Assembly: GCA_965219005.1 (NCBI GenBank)
Contig: CBDCMS010000004.1
Location: 3,782,001 to 3,846,000, forward strand
DNA from: CAUZIZ01 sp965219005
GTDB taxonomy: Bacteria; Acidobacteriota; UBA6911; RPQK01; JAJDTT01
Reading direction: 5' to 3'
DNA: 64,000 nucleotides
Made by a program: the position numbers and the translations under genes. The stretch's first letter is position 1, and each line of letters opens with the position of its first letter. The notes beneath the pieces were generated by a model. It made no database searches, was not told the origin of the DNA, and saw only the letters and a list, made by a program, of their open reading frames with translations. Positions 44,696-53,122 of this stretch are shown here, in pieces.

Positions 44696-45722
44696 TTGTA
44701 GAATAAAAGGGCTCACAACATCGGTTTAGAACGTCCTCTGACATTCCCTCCCCGGTGTCCTTTACTTCGACTTGGATATCGCCAGCGGAATGGCTGCTGC
44801 TGATCGCAATCTTTCCTCCGTCAGGCATGGCATCCACAGCATTGAAAATCAGGTTGGTGAACAAGTCCCGCAATTCTGCCGTTTTAGCTTCAGTCTCCGG
44901 CAAATCTCCTAGGTTGGTTTCGACGATGATGTCGATTCCAAAAGCCTTAACCTGATCCTTCCAACGGGGGCGGGTCATTGCGACAACTTGCTCCACCACT
45001 TGGTTGAAATTCACCAATTCAAATGCTTCTGACGACTCCTCCCTTCGGTAGAAGTCCTGGAGTCTCTTGACGACTAGCGTGGCATCAATCGCAGCGGTGT
45101 GAATCCTCTCGATGAACCTGCCCGCAGGGTCCTCGAGAATCTTAGGGTTGGTCCTCAACAAGTCGCTGTACGCGAGTATCGGCACCAAGGAGTTGTTGAA
45201 GTCATGGGCAATACCGCTTGCCATCTGACCGAGTGCCTTCATTCGTTCCCTTAGGACTATTTCCTCCTGCGCTTTGCTCAGTTCGCTAAGCGCTTTTTCC
45301 AGCTTGCGATTGCTTGCCTTCAATTCCAGGACGACCCGCTTACGTTCGATGCTATACCGGATGGTGCGAAGCAGCAGCTCAGTATCTACTGATTGATCCT
45401 TGACCAAAAAGTCCTGGGCACCCTGTCTTACAGCCTCGAGGGCCATGGCTCTATCATCTAGAGAAGTCAGCACAATGATTGGTACTTCTGCTTCTTGCGA
45501 GGTTATCCTGGTGACCGTGTCCAGCCCCCGGCTATCAGGGAGATCAAGATCCAACAGAACAGCCTGAATTCTTTCCTGGGCGAGCCGGTCTAAACCGGCT
45601 GAAAGCGTCTCGACATGAAGTAGTTCAACCGGAAAATCTCTTCGCTCTGCCAGAGTCTCGCGCAACAGTCGTGCGTCACCAGGATTGTCTTCAACCAGCA
45701 AAATCCTCACGATTTCTGTCAC
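44696..45722 (-). pseudogene. 5-prime part of hybrid REC-kinase gene split by IS1595-type element
   Basis: Start taken as the GTG at 45722, placed 35 bp after the small upstream frame ends; an ATG at 45857 would overlap that frame by 100 bp. N-terminal receiver domain with IVRILLVEDNPGDARLL, phospho-Asp about 58 in LLDLDLPD, LTSLDD and Lys in FLVKDQS. A coiled linker leads to the kinase H box GQMASGIAHDFNNSL, N box FTNLIFNAVDAMPDGG and G1 DTGEGM, breaking off at EPFYST where the element enters. An intact gene would be about 520 residues, REC-HisKA-ATPase-REC. Likely non-functional now as a full phosphorelay protein. Confidence 0.88.
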
Positions 45723-45757
45723 TTGCTCTGTATTCTCTCTTCTCGGGAAGGTTGACT

Positions 45758-45952
45758 TCACCAGGGCAGACCGGAAACCTTCAATGGAACGTATAGCTGT
45801 CGATTCAACAGGATTGCCTCTGGATTCCAACCCGGGATATTCCGGCAGACTATGCACTCTATAGCACTGGCGAACAAGTCACCTAGCAATTCTGCTATCG
45901 GGTATCCCGCGTTATCCTCGATCAGCCAGGCTTTCATTCCGCTAGCACTCAT
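45758..45952 (-). CDS. Small ORF in signalling operon (64 residues)
   Basis: 64 codons; its ATG at 45952 overlaps the response-regulator stop (ATGA), and AAAGGAG sits directly before it, a typical coupled arrangement. A second ATG five codons in reads MKAWLIEDNAGYPIAELLGD, which resembles the first strand and acidic pair of a receiver domain; the rest (IECIVCRNIPGWNPEAILL) does not continue one. It may be the stump of another receiver or a genuine small protein. Not recognised. Confidence 0.4.
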   Translation of the reverse strand: MSASGMKAWLIEDNAGYPIAELLGDLFASAIECIVCRNIPGWNPEAILLNRQLYVPLKVSGLPW

Positions 45953-46404
45953 CTCCTTTGTACCGATGGCAGTTCCACAGTGGTGAGCCAAAAGTCTTCA
46001 ATAGCATTCACCGTAGTGATGAACTGCTCCAAGTCAACCGGCTTGGTAATGTAGCAGTTCGCGTTCATTTCGTAGCTAGCGACGATGTCTTCTCTAGCCA
46101 CTGAGATGCTGAGGACCACCACCGGAATTCGCCTAAGCGTGGAATCAGTTTTGACTTCCTGCAGCACCTCGCGTCCACTCTTCTTCGGCAGATTCAGGTC
46201 GAGCAGGATAAGGTCCGGCCGAGCTGCATCTTGGTACTTACCTTCTCGGCGCATGAAAGCCATGGCCTCATCCCCATCTGGGACGTCGCTGAGGTTGTTC
46301 GCGATCTTACTATCTTTGAAGGCTTCTCTCGTAAGGCGTACATCGCCCGGGTTGTCTTCGACCAGTAAGATCTCAATCGGGCGATCGTTCGCTTGATTGG
46401 TCAT
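45949..46404 (-). CDS. Rcp1-like single-domain response regulator
   Basis: 151 residues from the ATG at 46404, overlapping the kinase stop as ATGA, with CAGGAGAGG upstream. CheY-like receiver without output domain: EILLVEDNPGD, phospho-acceptor Asp69 in LILLDLNLPKKSG, VLSIS and Lys121 in YITKPVD. The long form with an insertion after the first helix is typical of Rcp1-type regulators paired with phytochrome-like or PAS kinases. It is probably phosphorylated by the kinase just upstream; output is through protein contact. Confidence 0.92.
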   Translation of the reverse strand: MTNQANDRPIEILLVEDNPGDVRLTREAFKDSKIANNLSDVPDGDEAMAFMRREGKYQDAARPDLILLDLNLPKKSGREVLQEVKTDSTLRRIPVVVLSISVAREDIVASYEMNANCYITKPVDLEQFITTVNAIEDFWLTTVELPSVQRR

Positions 46405-48086
46405 CGCAATTCCTCTCCTGCCATGGGGCGCACGGGAATCGTAAAATAGAATGTTGATCCCTTTCCGGGTAGCGATTCCACCCAAATTCGACCGCTGTGG
46501 CGTTCCACAACCTTCTTGCAAATCGCCAGTCCGATGCCCGTACCGGGATAGACTGACCGACGATGTAACCGCTGGAAGATGACGAAGATACGATCCGCAT
46601 GCTCAGGATCTATGCCAATGCCGTTATCGCGGACGGAGAACAGCCAACTGCCGTCCTGGCGCTCAGCCTCCACATGCACCTCTGGGCGTTCATCGCTCCG
46701 GAACCTGATTGCGTTGCCGATAAGGTTTTGGAACACTTGAGCGAGTTGCAAAGCGTCACCCACTACTGTTGGCAGTGGGCCACGAGTGACGACCGCACCA
46801 CTGTTCCGAGTGGCGGTGCGCAGATTGTTGACTGCGCTATCCACGATCGTCTCACACTCGATCGGCTCGAATAGTTCACCCTCTGTACCCACCTCTGAGT
46901 GTACCAAGAGGTCATCGATTAGCCGCTTCATGCGGGTGGCTCCATCCACAGCGAAGGCGATGAACTCATCGGCGTCGGCGTCCAGCCTGCCTTCGTAGCG
47001 ACTCGCCAGCAGTTGTACGTAGCTTGCCACCATGCGAAGAGGCTCCTTCAAATCGTGTGATGCAACGTGGGCGTACTGTGCGAGCTCCTCGTTTGAGCGA
47101 GCTAGTTGTTCCGTGGTCCTTTTTAGCTTACCAATATTCTTGGACAGTGTGGCGATCCCGATGGGGAGACCTGCGTCGTTTGTCAATAGAGACAGCGTCA
47201 CCAGCACCGGTTCGATTTCACTGCCTTTGTTCCACCGCAGGCTTTCAATGTTGCGGACCTCCTCACCTGCCCTGCAGCGTGCGTGAAGATCATCTACCTG
47301 CTGGTGTCCCTCAGGCGGAACGATTGTCTTGATCGGCCTGCCCAAGAGCTTTACTCGTGGCCATCCGTACTCACGGACTGCTTCCTCGTTCAAATCCGTA
47401 ACGTTGCCGTTTAGGTCCGCAATGAGAATCGGGTCGGCGGCGTCCATGAAAACCTTCGACATCAGCCGAAGCCTCTCCTCCGCCTTTTTCCGCTCGGTGA
47501 TGTCGCGCGCCACGCAAACCACTGCCGTCACTGAGTCATCGTCGCCGCGTATCACAGAACCCGAAAGCAGTACGGGGATTCGCTGACCGTTTTTCCCGAC
47601 ATAATACACCTCGTGCTGACGCATAAACCCCTTCTGGGTTAGCGTTGGGATGAGGGCCTTTTCTTCCTCTTCGAGAATGGTGTTATAGCTAGATCCCAAG
47701 AGTTCGCTCTCTTCGTAGCCTAGAAGCTTCAGTGTCACCGGATTGATATTCTCTATGGTGCCGTCCCTGCCGAATACGATCAGACTCTCCGTGAGTGATC
47801 GGAAGATGTTGGCGACATAGTCCTTGGACACTGTCGTGGCCTCAAGGTCTCGTTTGGTCACCACCAAGGCGTCCGCCAGCTCCGAGAGACGCGCGGCGTT
47901 CCGCGCGGCGACCCGCTCCTTGACTTCGTTGAGTTCATGAGCCTTAGCAAGCCTACGGCTAAGCTCATTCAACGCGTCGATGACAGGTCGCACGTTCTCG
48001 TCAGACTCGTCGGCCGACACCTCCTCGAAGTGCAGGGCTTGGAGCCGTTCAATAATACCTAGGATCCGGTCAAGAGGTTCAGGCAT
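46401..48086 (-). CDS. PAS-domain histidine kinase
   Basis: 561 residues from the ATG at 48086, overlapping the upstream PAS gene end. A helical N-terminus (1-85), PAS 1 (about 90-200, ending CVARDITERKKAEERL), PAS 2 (about 205-322, FMDAADPILIADLNGNV), then HisKA with His344 in HVASHDLKEPLRMVASY, and an ATPase domain with N box FQNLIGNAIRF, DNGIGID and GTGIGLAICKKVVERH. Soluble, as no membrane segment is present. The architecture is like kinases that work with Rcp1-type regulators. PAS ligand unknown. The 3-prime end is nearly duplicated at 48742-48784 and 50138-50218. Confidence 0.93.
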   Translation of the reverse strand: MPEPLDRILGIIERLQALHFEEVSADESDENVRPVIDALNELSRRLAKAHELNEVKERVAARNAARLSELADALVVTKRDLEATTVSKDYVANIFRSLTESLIVFGRDGTIENINPVTLKLLGYEESELLGSSYNTILEEEEKALIPTLTQKGFMRQHEVYYVGKNGQRIPVLLSGSVIRGDDDSVTAVVCVARDITERKKAEERLRLMSKVFMDAADPILIADLNGNVTDLNEEAVREYGWPRVKLLGRPIKTIVPPEGHQQVDDLHARCRAGEEVRNIESLRWNKGSEIEPVLVTLSLLTNDAGLPIGIATLSKNIGKLKRTTEQLARSNEELAQYAHVASHDLKEPLRMVASYVQLLASRYEGRLDADADEFIAFAVDGATRMKRLIDDLLVHSEVGTEGELFEPIECETIVDSAVNNLRTATRNSGAVVTRGPLPTVVGDALQLAQVFQNLIGNAIRFRSDERPEVHVEAERQDGSWLFSVRDNGIGIDPEHADRIFVIFQRLHRRSVYPGTGIGLAICKKVVERHSGRIWVESLPGKGSTFYFTIPVRPMAGEELR

Positions 48087-48480
48087 CCTCGCTGAGAAGC
48101 TCCACTCGCAGCTGGTCGTAGACTGCTTCGGAGATGCCTGTCGTAAAGCAGCGCGTGTGCACAAGTTCGTCGCTCTCCCGAAAGGTGTTCGAGTTGATGA
48201 GCACGTACTTCGTCGAGCCGTCCTTCGCTCGAAGGCGTGCCGGGTATGCGTGGAGCATTCCTCCACCCGTCAGGATCCCTAGGATACGTTCGATAACGTA
48301 CTCGTCTTCATGGAACTCGGTGATGTTCTTGCCGAAGTACTCGTCCTTCGAGTACCCGAGGAACCCGAGCTCTGTCTCATTGGCCCAGAGAATCGTTCCC
48401 GTGCTATCGACCAGGTGAACCCCGAGTGAGGCGTGGTTCAAGAGTTCCTCGCCTCCCTCCCATTCTGATTTCCACTCCAT
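48079..48480 (-). CDS. Stand-alone PAS domain protein
   Basis: 133 residues; ATG preceded by AGGAGGA. A single PAS fold: LLNHASLGVHLVDSTGTILWANETELGFLGYSKDEYFGKNITEFH and then KDGSTKYVLINSNTFRE. No output domain. It overlaps the kinase gene by 8 bp and heads the operon, so it may act as an extra sensor for the kinase or lend it a ligand. Upstream lies an AT-rich region with a candidate promoter. Confidence 0.88.
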   Translation of the reverse strand: MEWKSEWEGGEELLNHASLGVHLVDSTGTILWANETELGFLGYSKDEYFGKNITEFHEDEYVIERILGILTGGGMLHAYPARLRAKDGSTKYVLINSNTFRESDELVHTRCFTTGISEAVYDQLRVELLSEDA

Positions 48481-48784
48481 CGTGTCCTCCTACTACAGCC
48501 CTTCGCTCTAATTGGAGCAAGAACAATTACTTTTCCGCCATTTTCTCGCCATTCTCGCGCCGTGTCCTAGCCAGCAGATAATCTAGATTATACAAGATAT
48601 AAATTGTCCAGCTAAAAGTCGAATAATATCAATTGGTTAGGGGATAGTCCCACTTCATACTTGCAAGTTGAAGTGCTTGAGTGCCTCAGAAATACGGATT
48701 TTCTCTAAAAGAGTAGTTCCCTGTGACTGGCGATCGACAGTTCAGCCAATGCGGTTGAGGCACACGGGAATCGTAAAATAGAAT
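48481..48784. other. Signalling operon control region and kinase-remnant edge
   Basis: About 300 bp, AT-rich between 48570 and 48650. It contains a candidate minus-10 box with a palindrome (48579-48592) and, from 48742, the end of a decayed kinase gene. Confidence 0.5.
48579..48592 (-). promoter_or_regulatory. Candidate promoter with overlapping 12-bp palindrome
   Basis: On the minus strand TATAAT (48592-48587) is a perfect minus-10 hexamer about 105 bp before the PAS gene start. It overlaps TAATCTAGATTA (48579-48590), a perfect palindrome that could be an operator. No good TTGACA is seen 17 bp upstream, so an activator might be needed. Confidence 0.4.
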
Positions 48785-50128
48785 CACTAGTGTCCAAACG
48801 TTGTTCTATCGCACAACTCTAAGTTACTGGTAAGAATTGTTTTAACATCGAAATCCAATTTTTTCGATACTTTTTGATATGAAACTGTGGCAGGTGCCGA
48901 CCCGGTTCTCCAATCCTGTGGCCTGCAAGCCGATAGGATGCCTAGATGGATATGCGCAGAACCGTCTTTGCCCAGCTGATGGATTGCGTCCCCAGGTATC
49001 AATTTCAACTCTGTGCTCAACGCTACCGAGGAGATTACAAGATAAAAGACTTCTCCTGCTGGAAGCAGTGGCTGTGTATGGTCTTCGCCCAGTTGACCTA
49101 TCGCGAGAGTCTGCGGGATATCGAAGCCACGCTAGGTTCGGTTGCAGGCAGACTCTACCACATGGGAATTCGAGGCCGCGTGGCCCGCAGCTCTTTGGCC
49201 CATACCAACGAGAATCGGGATTGGCGCATTTATGCCGATTTCGCTCAAGTCTTGATCCAAGAGGCACGGACTTTGTACGCAGGCGAGCCCTTTGCCGTGG
49301 AACTGGAAAAAACGGTCTACGCGCTCGATTCCACCACCATCGATCTGTGTCTTTCGGTGTTCCCTTGGGCCCGCTTCCGCAAACGCAAAGGAGCCATCAA
49401 ACTGCATACTTTGCTCGACTTACGTGGCAACATCCCCACCTTTGTCGAGGTCACCGAGGGGCGGGTTCACGACGTCAATATCCTCGACTATCTGCTGGTC
49501 CAACCCGGCTCCATTTACATCCTGGATCGCGGCTATCTCGATTTCGCACGTCTTTATCGGCTGCACCAGAGTTCCGGTTTCTTCATCATTCGTGCCCACC
49601 AGCGCCTGAATTTCCGCCGTCTGTACTCCCATCGTGTCGACAAGAGCATCGGGCTAAGAAGCGATCAAACCGGGGTCCTGAGCGGCCGTTACACGGCCAA
49701 CAAGTACCCCGACAAACTCCGACGAGTCCGCTACTACGACGCCGAGACCCAAAAACACTTGGTCTTCTTGAGCAACAACTTTTCCCTGACTGCCCTCACT
49801 GTCGCCCAGCTGTACCGTTGCCGCTGGCGCGTGGAACTTTTCTTCAAATGGATCAAGCAACACCTGCGCATCAAAGCCTTCTATGGGACTTCTCCGAACG
49901 CCGTCAAAACTCAGATCTGGATCGCCATCTCCGTGTATATCCTCGTTGCCATCCTGAAAAAACGCCTGAAATTGGAGCTGAGCCTCTACACAACTCTACA
50001 GATTCTCAGCCTGACTGTTTTCGAGAAAACCCCATTAATTCAAGTACTTACCAGCTTCGATTACAGGAATCACCAGGGAGGTTCATGTAACCAGTTGAAT
50101 CTATTTGACTTATGATTGGACACTAGTG
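48785..50128 (+). mobile_element. IS4-family insertion sequence, complete
   Basis: 1344 bp. Terminal inverted repeats CACTAGTGTCCAA (48785-48797) and TTGGACACTAGTG (50116-50128). Flanking 9-bp direct duplications AAATAGAAT at 48776-48784 and 50129-50137. One intact transposase inside. The duplication length and transposase motifs agree with IS4. Confidence 0.93.
48946..50115 (+). CDS. IS4-family transposase
   Basis: 389 residues. N-terminal DUF4372-type domain (RRTVFAQLMDCVPRYQFQLC). Catalytic residues: Asp128 in VYALDSTTIDL, Asp194 in YILDRGYLDF and Glu297 in the IS4 signature Y290-(2)-R293-(3)-E297-(6)-K304 within LYRCRWRVELFFKWIKQHL. The spacing is exactly that of the YREK motif. Likely functional. 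The start ATG at 48946 gives MDMRRTVFAQ. Confidence 0.93.
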   Translation: MDMRRTVFAQLMDCVPRYQFQLCAQRYRGDYKIKDFSCWKQWLCMVFAQLTYRESLRDIEATLGSVAGRLYHMGIRGRVARSSLAHTNENRDWRIYADFAQVLIQEARTLYAGEPFAVELEKTVYALDSTTIDLCLSVFPWARFRKRKGAIKLHTLLDLRGNIPTFVEVTEGRVHDVNILDYLLVQPGSIYILDRGYLDFARLYRLHQSSGFFIIRAHQRLNFRRLYSHRVDKSIGLRSDQTGVLSGRYTANKYPDKLRRVRYYDAETQKHLVFLSNNFSLTALTVAQLYRCRWRVELFFKWIKQHLRIKAFYGTSPNAVKTQIWIAISVYILVAILKKRLKLELSLYTTLQILSLTVFEKTPLIQVLTSFDYRNHQGGSCNQLNLFDL

Positions 50129-50218
50129 AAATAGAATGTTGATCCCTTTCCGGGTAGCGATTCCATCCAAATTCGACCGTTGTGGCGTTCCACAATCTTC
50201 TTGCAGACCGCCAGTCCC

Positions 50219-50394
50219 AACCTTGGAATGCGTGTCGAGGACGCACTGGTCTGCGCCCGCTACCTGGCCCAGGAAGCGAGCCTGGGGAAGGTACACCTGG
50301 TCGGTATCGGTGAGGCCGGTCCGGCAGCCCTGCACGCCGCCGCCTTGGAGCCAGACCTCATCGCGTCTCTACAGCTCCAACGATCTCTGCGTTG
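50219..50394 (+). pseudogene. Acetyl xylan esterase/alpha-beta hydrolase C-terminal fragment
   Basis: The plus strand reads NLGMRVEDALVCARYLAQEA, then GKVHLVGIGEAGPAALHAAA and LEPDLIASLQLQRSLRW. VHLVGIGEAGPAALHAAAL contains the nucleophile-elbow region of large bacterial acetyl xylan esterase-like or peptidase S15-like hydrolases. Both ends are lost; after RSLRW the frame no longer looks like the family. It is joined directly to the inverted kinase remnant at 50218. Confidence 0.75.
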
Positions 50395-50732
50395 GTCGTC
50401 GTCGAAGATGGCAAAGCATCGTCTTCCTCCTCCTGCCTTGATCTCGCCTCACAAGCCCCATCTGCAAACGTATCGGTATTTACAGAACGCTGTACTAGAG
50501 GTGGATTCGGCCTTCGGGCCGAAGCGCTCTTGACTCGAGCCGGCAGTATCGACTCAACCTTGAGTACGGGGCAAAGCCCGGAGACGGGTCCCGATCTCTC
50601 AGACGAACCAACAAGTGTCCGGTAGACGCTTCTCACGTGAAGTATTCCATCTACGCCCTCCCCACGCCGTTTTTAGATTCGAACTGCACGTTCAGACGTT
50701 CAGACGTTCAGACGATTTCTCCATCTTTCCGT
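50395..50732. other. Non-coding scar region
   Basis: About 340 bp. A very stable hairpin TTCGGCC-TTCG-GGCCGAA at 50506-50523 and a three-copy 8-bp tandem repeat at 50691-50714. No gene recognised; probably decayed DNA between the esterase fragment and the sialidase-like gene stop. Confidence 0.5.
50691..50714. repeat. Tandem repeat, 3 x TTCAGACG
   Basis: Three perfect copies of the 8-bp unit TTCAGACG, 20 bp before the stop codon of the convergent sialidase-like gene. A simple slippage repeat. Confidence 0.85.
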
Positions 50733-52007
50733 TCACGCCTCAAACCAGTCGATCGGGATGATCGACAGTTTGAAGTCTGTGAAGAAAAAGGTAGGGTGTC
50801 CCTGGTACCACTCGTAGTAGAGAAGGTAGAGCTTGTCACCGTAGACTCGGGCGGAATGGTAGGCCCAACACCGGCCTTCGGTTTCCTCGATGACCTTTCG
50901 ACTTCGAAAGCTCCGGCCCTCGTCCTTGCTGACCGCGAAGGCAAGGGGACGACGCTCCGACCATTTGGCCTCGGCTCCCAGGGGATTGTTGTTGTAGATC
51001 ATGGCGATATCGCCTGATCGCGGTAGACGAAACAGGGTCTGGGGTGAAGTCGGTGCAACGATTTCGGAGATGGGAACGGGTTTGCTCCAGCTTTCTCCTC
51101 CGTCCTCGGAGAGACTCTTGTAGGGGTGGTTGAGACGGGTCCGCATCACCATGAGGATCCGCTGATCCTTCAGCTCAATCAGACCGGGTTCTTGGAGCGT
51201 CAGCTGACGGTACTCCCTGCCGGGCACATCCTGGGGCGTCAGCGTGCAGGCCCTCCCATGGTCCCAGGTAGCTCCCTGATCGTCCGAATAGAAAGTGCGA
51301 CAGGACTGCTTGATCCAGCCCAGTTCTTTCCCCGGATCCAGCGCGACCGCAGTGGGGATCAAAATCCGTCCGCTCGAGAGCTGCAGCGCCCGGGCGTTGT
51401 TGACAACATAGTAGTGGTCATGATCGGAAATGCGCCTGGGTCGTGAGAAGCGGGTGCCATCGCCAGAGAAGCGGGTATAGACCGCCGACCGGATCTTTCG
51501 ATTGAAGTCCTCGTTCTCTGGCTCGGTCTCCTCCTTGCCCATGTAGCTGAAGAGGATCTTTCCACCCTCAGGGGACAGGCTCAGTAGGCTGGCACTCATC
51601 AGGTTGGAGTTGGAGGAGTGCTCGGGTTCCGAGATCGAGGCAAAGGATTCGATCTCCCCCCAGGACAGGCCTTCGTCCTCACTGTAGCGGCCCACCACCT
51701 CCGATTCGCCGTGATCGCTGCGGTTCTTGAAGCGGGACCACACTGCCAGCAGCTTCCCGTCTGCCAAACGCACCAGATCGCCCTCGGAATGACGTGGAAA
51801 GACTTCGTCCGATCGACCCAGAATCGCTTCCCGGCCGGGAGCACCGGAATCCCGGTCTCGGACTTGAAGCTCCGGGGGTTTGGAGGCCGATCCGTGCTTC
51901 GATGCTGCGGCAGAAGCCTGGGTTATCGCGGCAACCGGAACGGCTGCCGCCGTTGCTCCCAGCCCCCTGAGGGCGTGCCGCCGTGAGATTTCCTTTCTTT
52001 GATTCAT
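50733..52007 (-). CDS. Tat-exported sialidase-like protein
   Basis: 424 residues. SRRHALRGLGATAAAVPVAA is a Tat signal. Beta-propeller of the exo-alpha-sialidase (BNR) type with Asp boxes YSEDEGLSWGE, YSDDQGATWDH, LSEDGGESWSK and VSKDEGRSFRS. EGDLVRLADGKLLAVWSRF and QEPGLIELKDQRILMVMRT are conserved in this family. It probably acts on or binds glycans outside the cytoplasm; true sialidase activity is unproven. It follows the second sialidase-like gene 40 bp downstream on the same strand. Confidence 0.87.
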   Translation of the reverse strand: MNQRKEISRRHALRGLGATAAAVPVAAITQASAAASKHGSASKPPELQVRDRDSGAPGREAILGRSDEVFPRHSEGDLVRLADGKLLAVWSRFKNRSDHGESEVVGRYSEDEGLSWGEIESFASISEPEHSSNSNLMSASLLSLSPEGGKILFSYMGKEETEPENEDFNRKIRSAVYTRFSGDGTRFSRPRRISDHDHYYVVNNARALQLSSGRILIPTAVALDPGKELGWIKQSCRTFYSDDQGATWDHGRACTLTPQDVPGREYRQLTLQEPGLIELKDQRILMVMRTRLNHPYKSLSEDGGESWSKPVPISEIVAPTSPQTLFRLPRSGDIAMIYNNNPLGAEAKWSERRPLAFAVSKDEGRSFRSRKVIEETEGRCWAYHSARVYGDKLYLLYYEWYQGHPTFFFTDFKLSIIPIDWFEA

Positions 52008-52047
52008 GCTCCCAATCCCCTGGACTCGTCCATCAGCGGAAACCGTC

Positions 52048-53091
52048 TCACCGGTCAGGCATTTTCCAGCGAATCACTCCCATGTGGTAGCGACGGTGTT
52101 GGACAACACCGTTGCTGTAGTAGGCAGTCACCAACGTTCCATCATCCAGTTGAAGTGTCTCAGGATAGCCGCCGTCTTTTGTCCCTTCCAGGTGCGCCAA
52201 GTGTTCCGGGGCGTCCCAGGTTCTCCCCTGATCCTCGCTTACCCGATAACCGATTCCATAATGACCGTGCTCCCGAATGCCGTAGGTCAGCAGAACCCGC
52301 CCGTCACTCAGCTCCAGCAGATGTCCGGGGTGCTGGCGGGGCAGGGTGATGGGGCCGGAGAGAGCCCAGGTCTTTCCCTCGTCCTCTGAATGAAACAGAT
52401 CCATACGGGCGTCACTATCGGTTCGGATCGCTGCCAGCCAACGGCCACTCTTCAGTCGGACCAATGCTGTTTCGCTGTAGTCGTCGGCAGCGATGACGAC
52501 GGCCTCACCCCAGGTCTTGCCATCGTCCCTACTGAAAAGCATGTAGGAAGTGGACTTGCGTGGATCCTCCTGGGGAATCAGCCAGTCATAGAAGGAAGCC
52601 GCCAGCATCTTTCCGGGTCCCTGCACGACGTCGCCGAAGGGGATGATGTATTGAGTCCCGGCAGGCGCGGTTACCGAGAACGACTCTTGCCAGGTCTTTC
52701 CGCCATCACTGGAACGGGACACTAGCGGGTCCAGTATCCTTTCCCTGAAATTGGCGCCGCCCCAGCCCGAGTTCAGCACTACCAATGACCCATCGTGAGC
52801 GCGACCGACGGCCACGTTCATGCGAACGGTGCCCGGCTTGTGAGAGGTGACGGTTCCCCTCAACTTCCAGAAATGACCTCCATCGGAGCTGGCCCAACAC
52901 TCGACGTTGCCCTCGCCCTTGCCGTGGTGGGGTCGATTGAAGATGGCGGCAGTCAGGCTTCCGTCTTTGAGCTGAGTCAAGTTGGGCCAGGCACAGACAT
53001 TGTCGATGGCCACATAGCGCTCCAGCTGCTCTGACCGCAGCGGGCAAACGAAGAGGCAGACGAGTAAGGAGGCCAACAGGATCCTTTGCAT
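52048..53091 (-). CDS. Secreted sialidase-like protein
   Basis: 347 residues with a Sec signal (MQRILLASLLVCLFVCPL). Five Asp boxes: ASSDGGHFW, SSDGGKTWQ, SRDDGKTWGE, SEDEGKTWAL and SEDQGRTWDA, evenly spaced as in a six-bladed propeller. CAWPNLTQLKDGSLTAAIFN near the start and RQHPGHLLELSDGRVLLTYG later resemble other exo-sialidase domain proteins of Acidobacteria and Planctomycetes. It sits 31 bp after the FG-GAP gene end and 40 bp before the next sialidase-like gene, in one probable operon. Confidence 0.88.
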   Translation of the reverse strand: MQRILLASLLVCLFVCPLRSEQLERYVAIDNVCAWPNLTQLKDGSLTAAIFNRPHHGKGEGNVECWASSDGGHFWKLRGTVTSHKPGTVRMNVAVGRAHDGSLVVLNSGWGGANFRERILDPLVSRSSDGGKTWQESFSVTAPAGTQYIIPFGDVVQGPGKMLAASFYDWLIPQEDPRKSTSYMLFSRDDGKTWGEAVVIAADDYSETALVRLKSGRWLAAIRTDSDARMDLFHSEDEGKTWALSGPITLPRQHPGHLLELSDGRVLLTYGIREHGHYGIGYRVSEDQGRTWDAPEHLAHLEGTKDGGYPETLQLDDGTLVTAYYSNGVVQHRRYHMGVIRWKMPDR

Positions 53092-53122
53092 AGCGATCTC
53101 CTTGGGGCTCGTAGGAGAACCC

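Larger units (their letters stand above)
48742..50218 (-). pseudogene. Histidine kinase C-terminal remnant, interrupted by IS4-type element
   Basis: Reading 50218-50138 and then 48784-48742 on the minus strand, with one target duplicate removed, gives GLAVCKKIVERHNGRIWMES, LPGKGSTFYFT and IPVCLNRIG before a stop. This matches the end of the intact kinase at 46401 almost word for word (GLAICKKVVERHSGRIWVES). Everything upstream of GLAV is replaced by esterase-like sequence. It is a leftover of a second, paralogous kinase gene. Confidence 0.88.

Noticed and set aside
48087..48266. N-terminal extension of the PAS kinase
   Set aside because: It overlaps the PAS protein gene and has the arginine/threonine-rich composition of a shadow frame.
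50691..50714. Phase-variation repeat affecting the sialidase-like gene
   Set aside because: The three 8-bp units lie downstream of the stop codon, outside the coding sequence.
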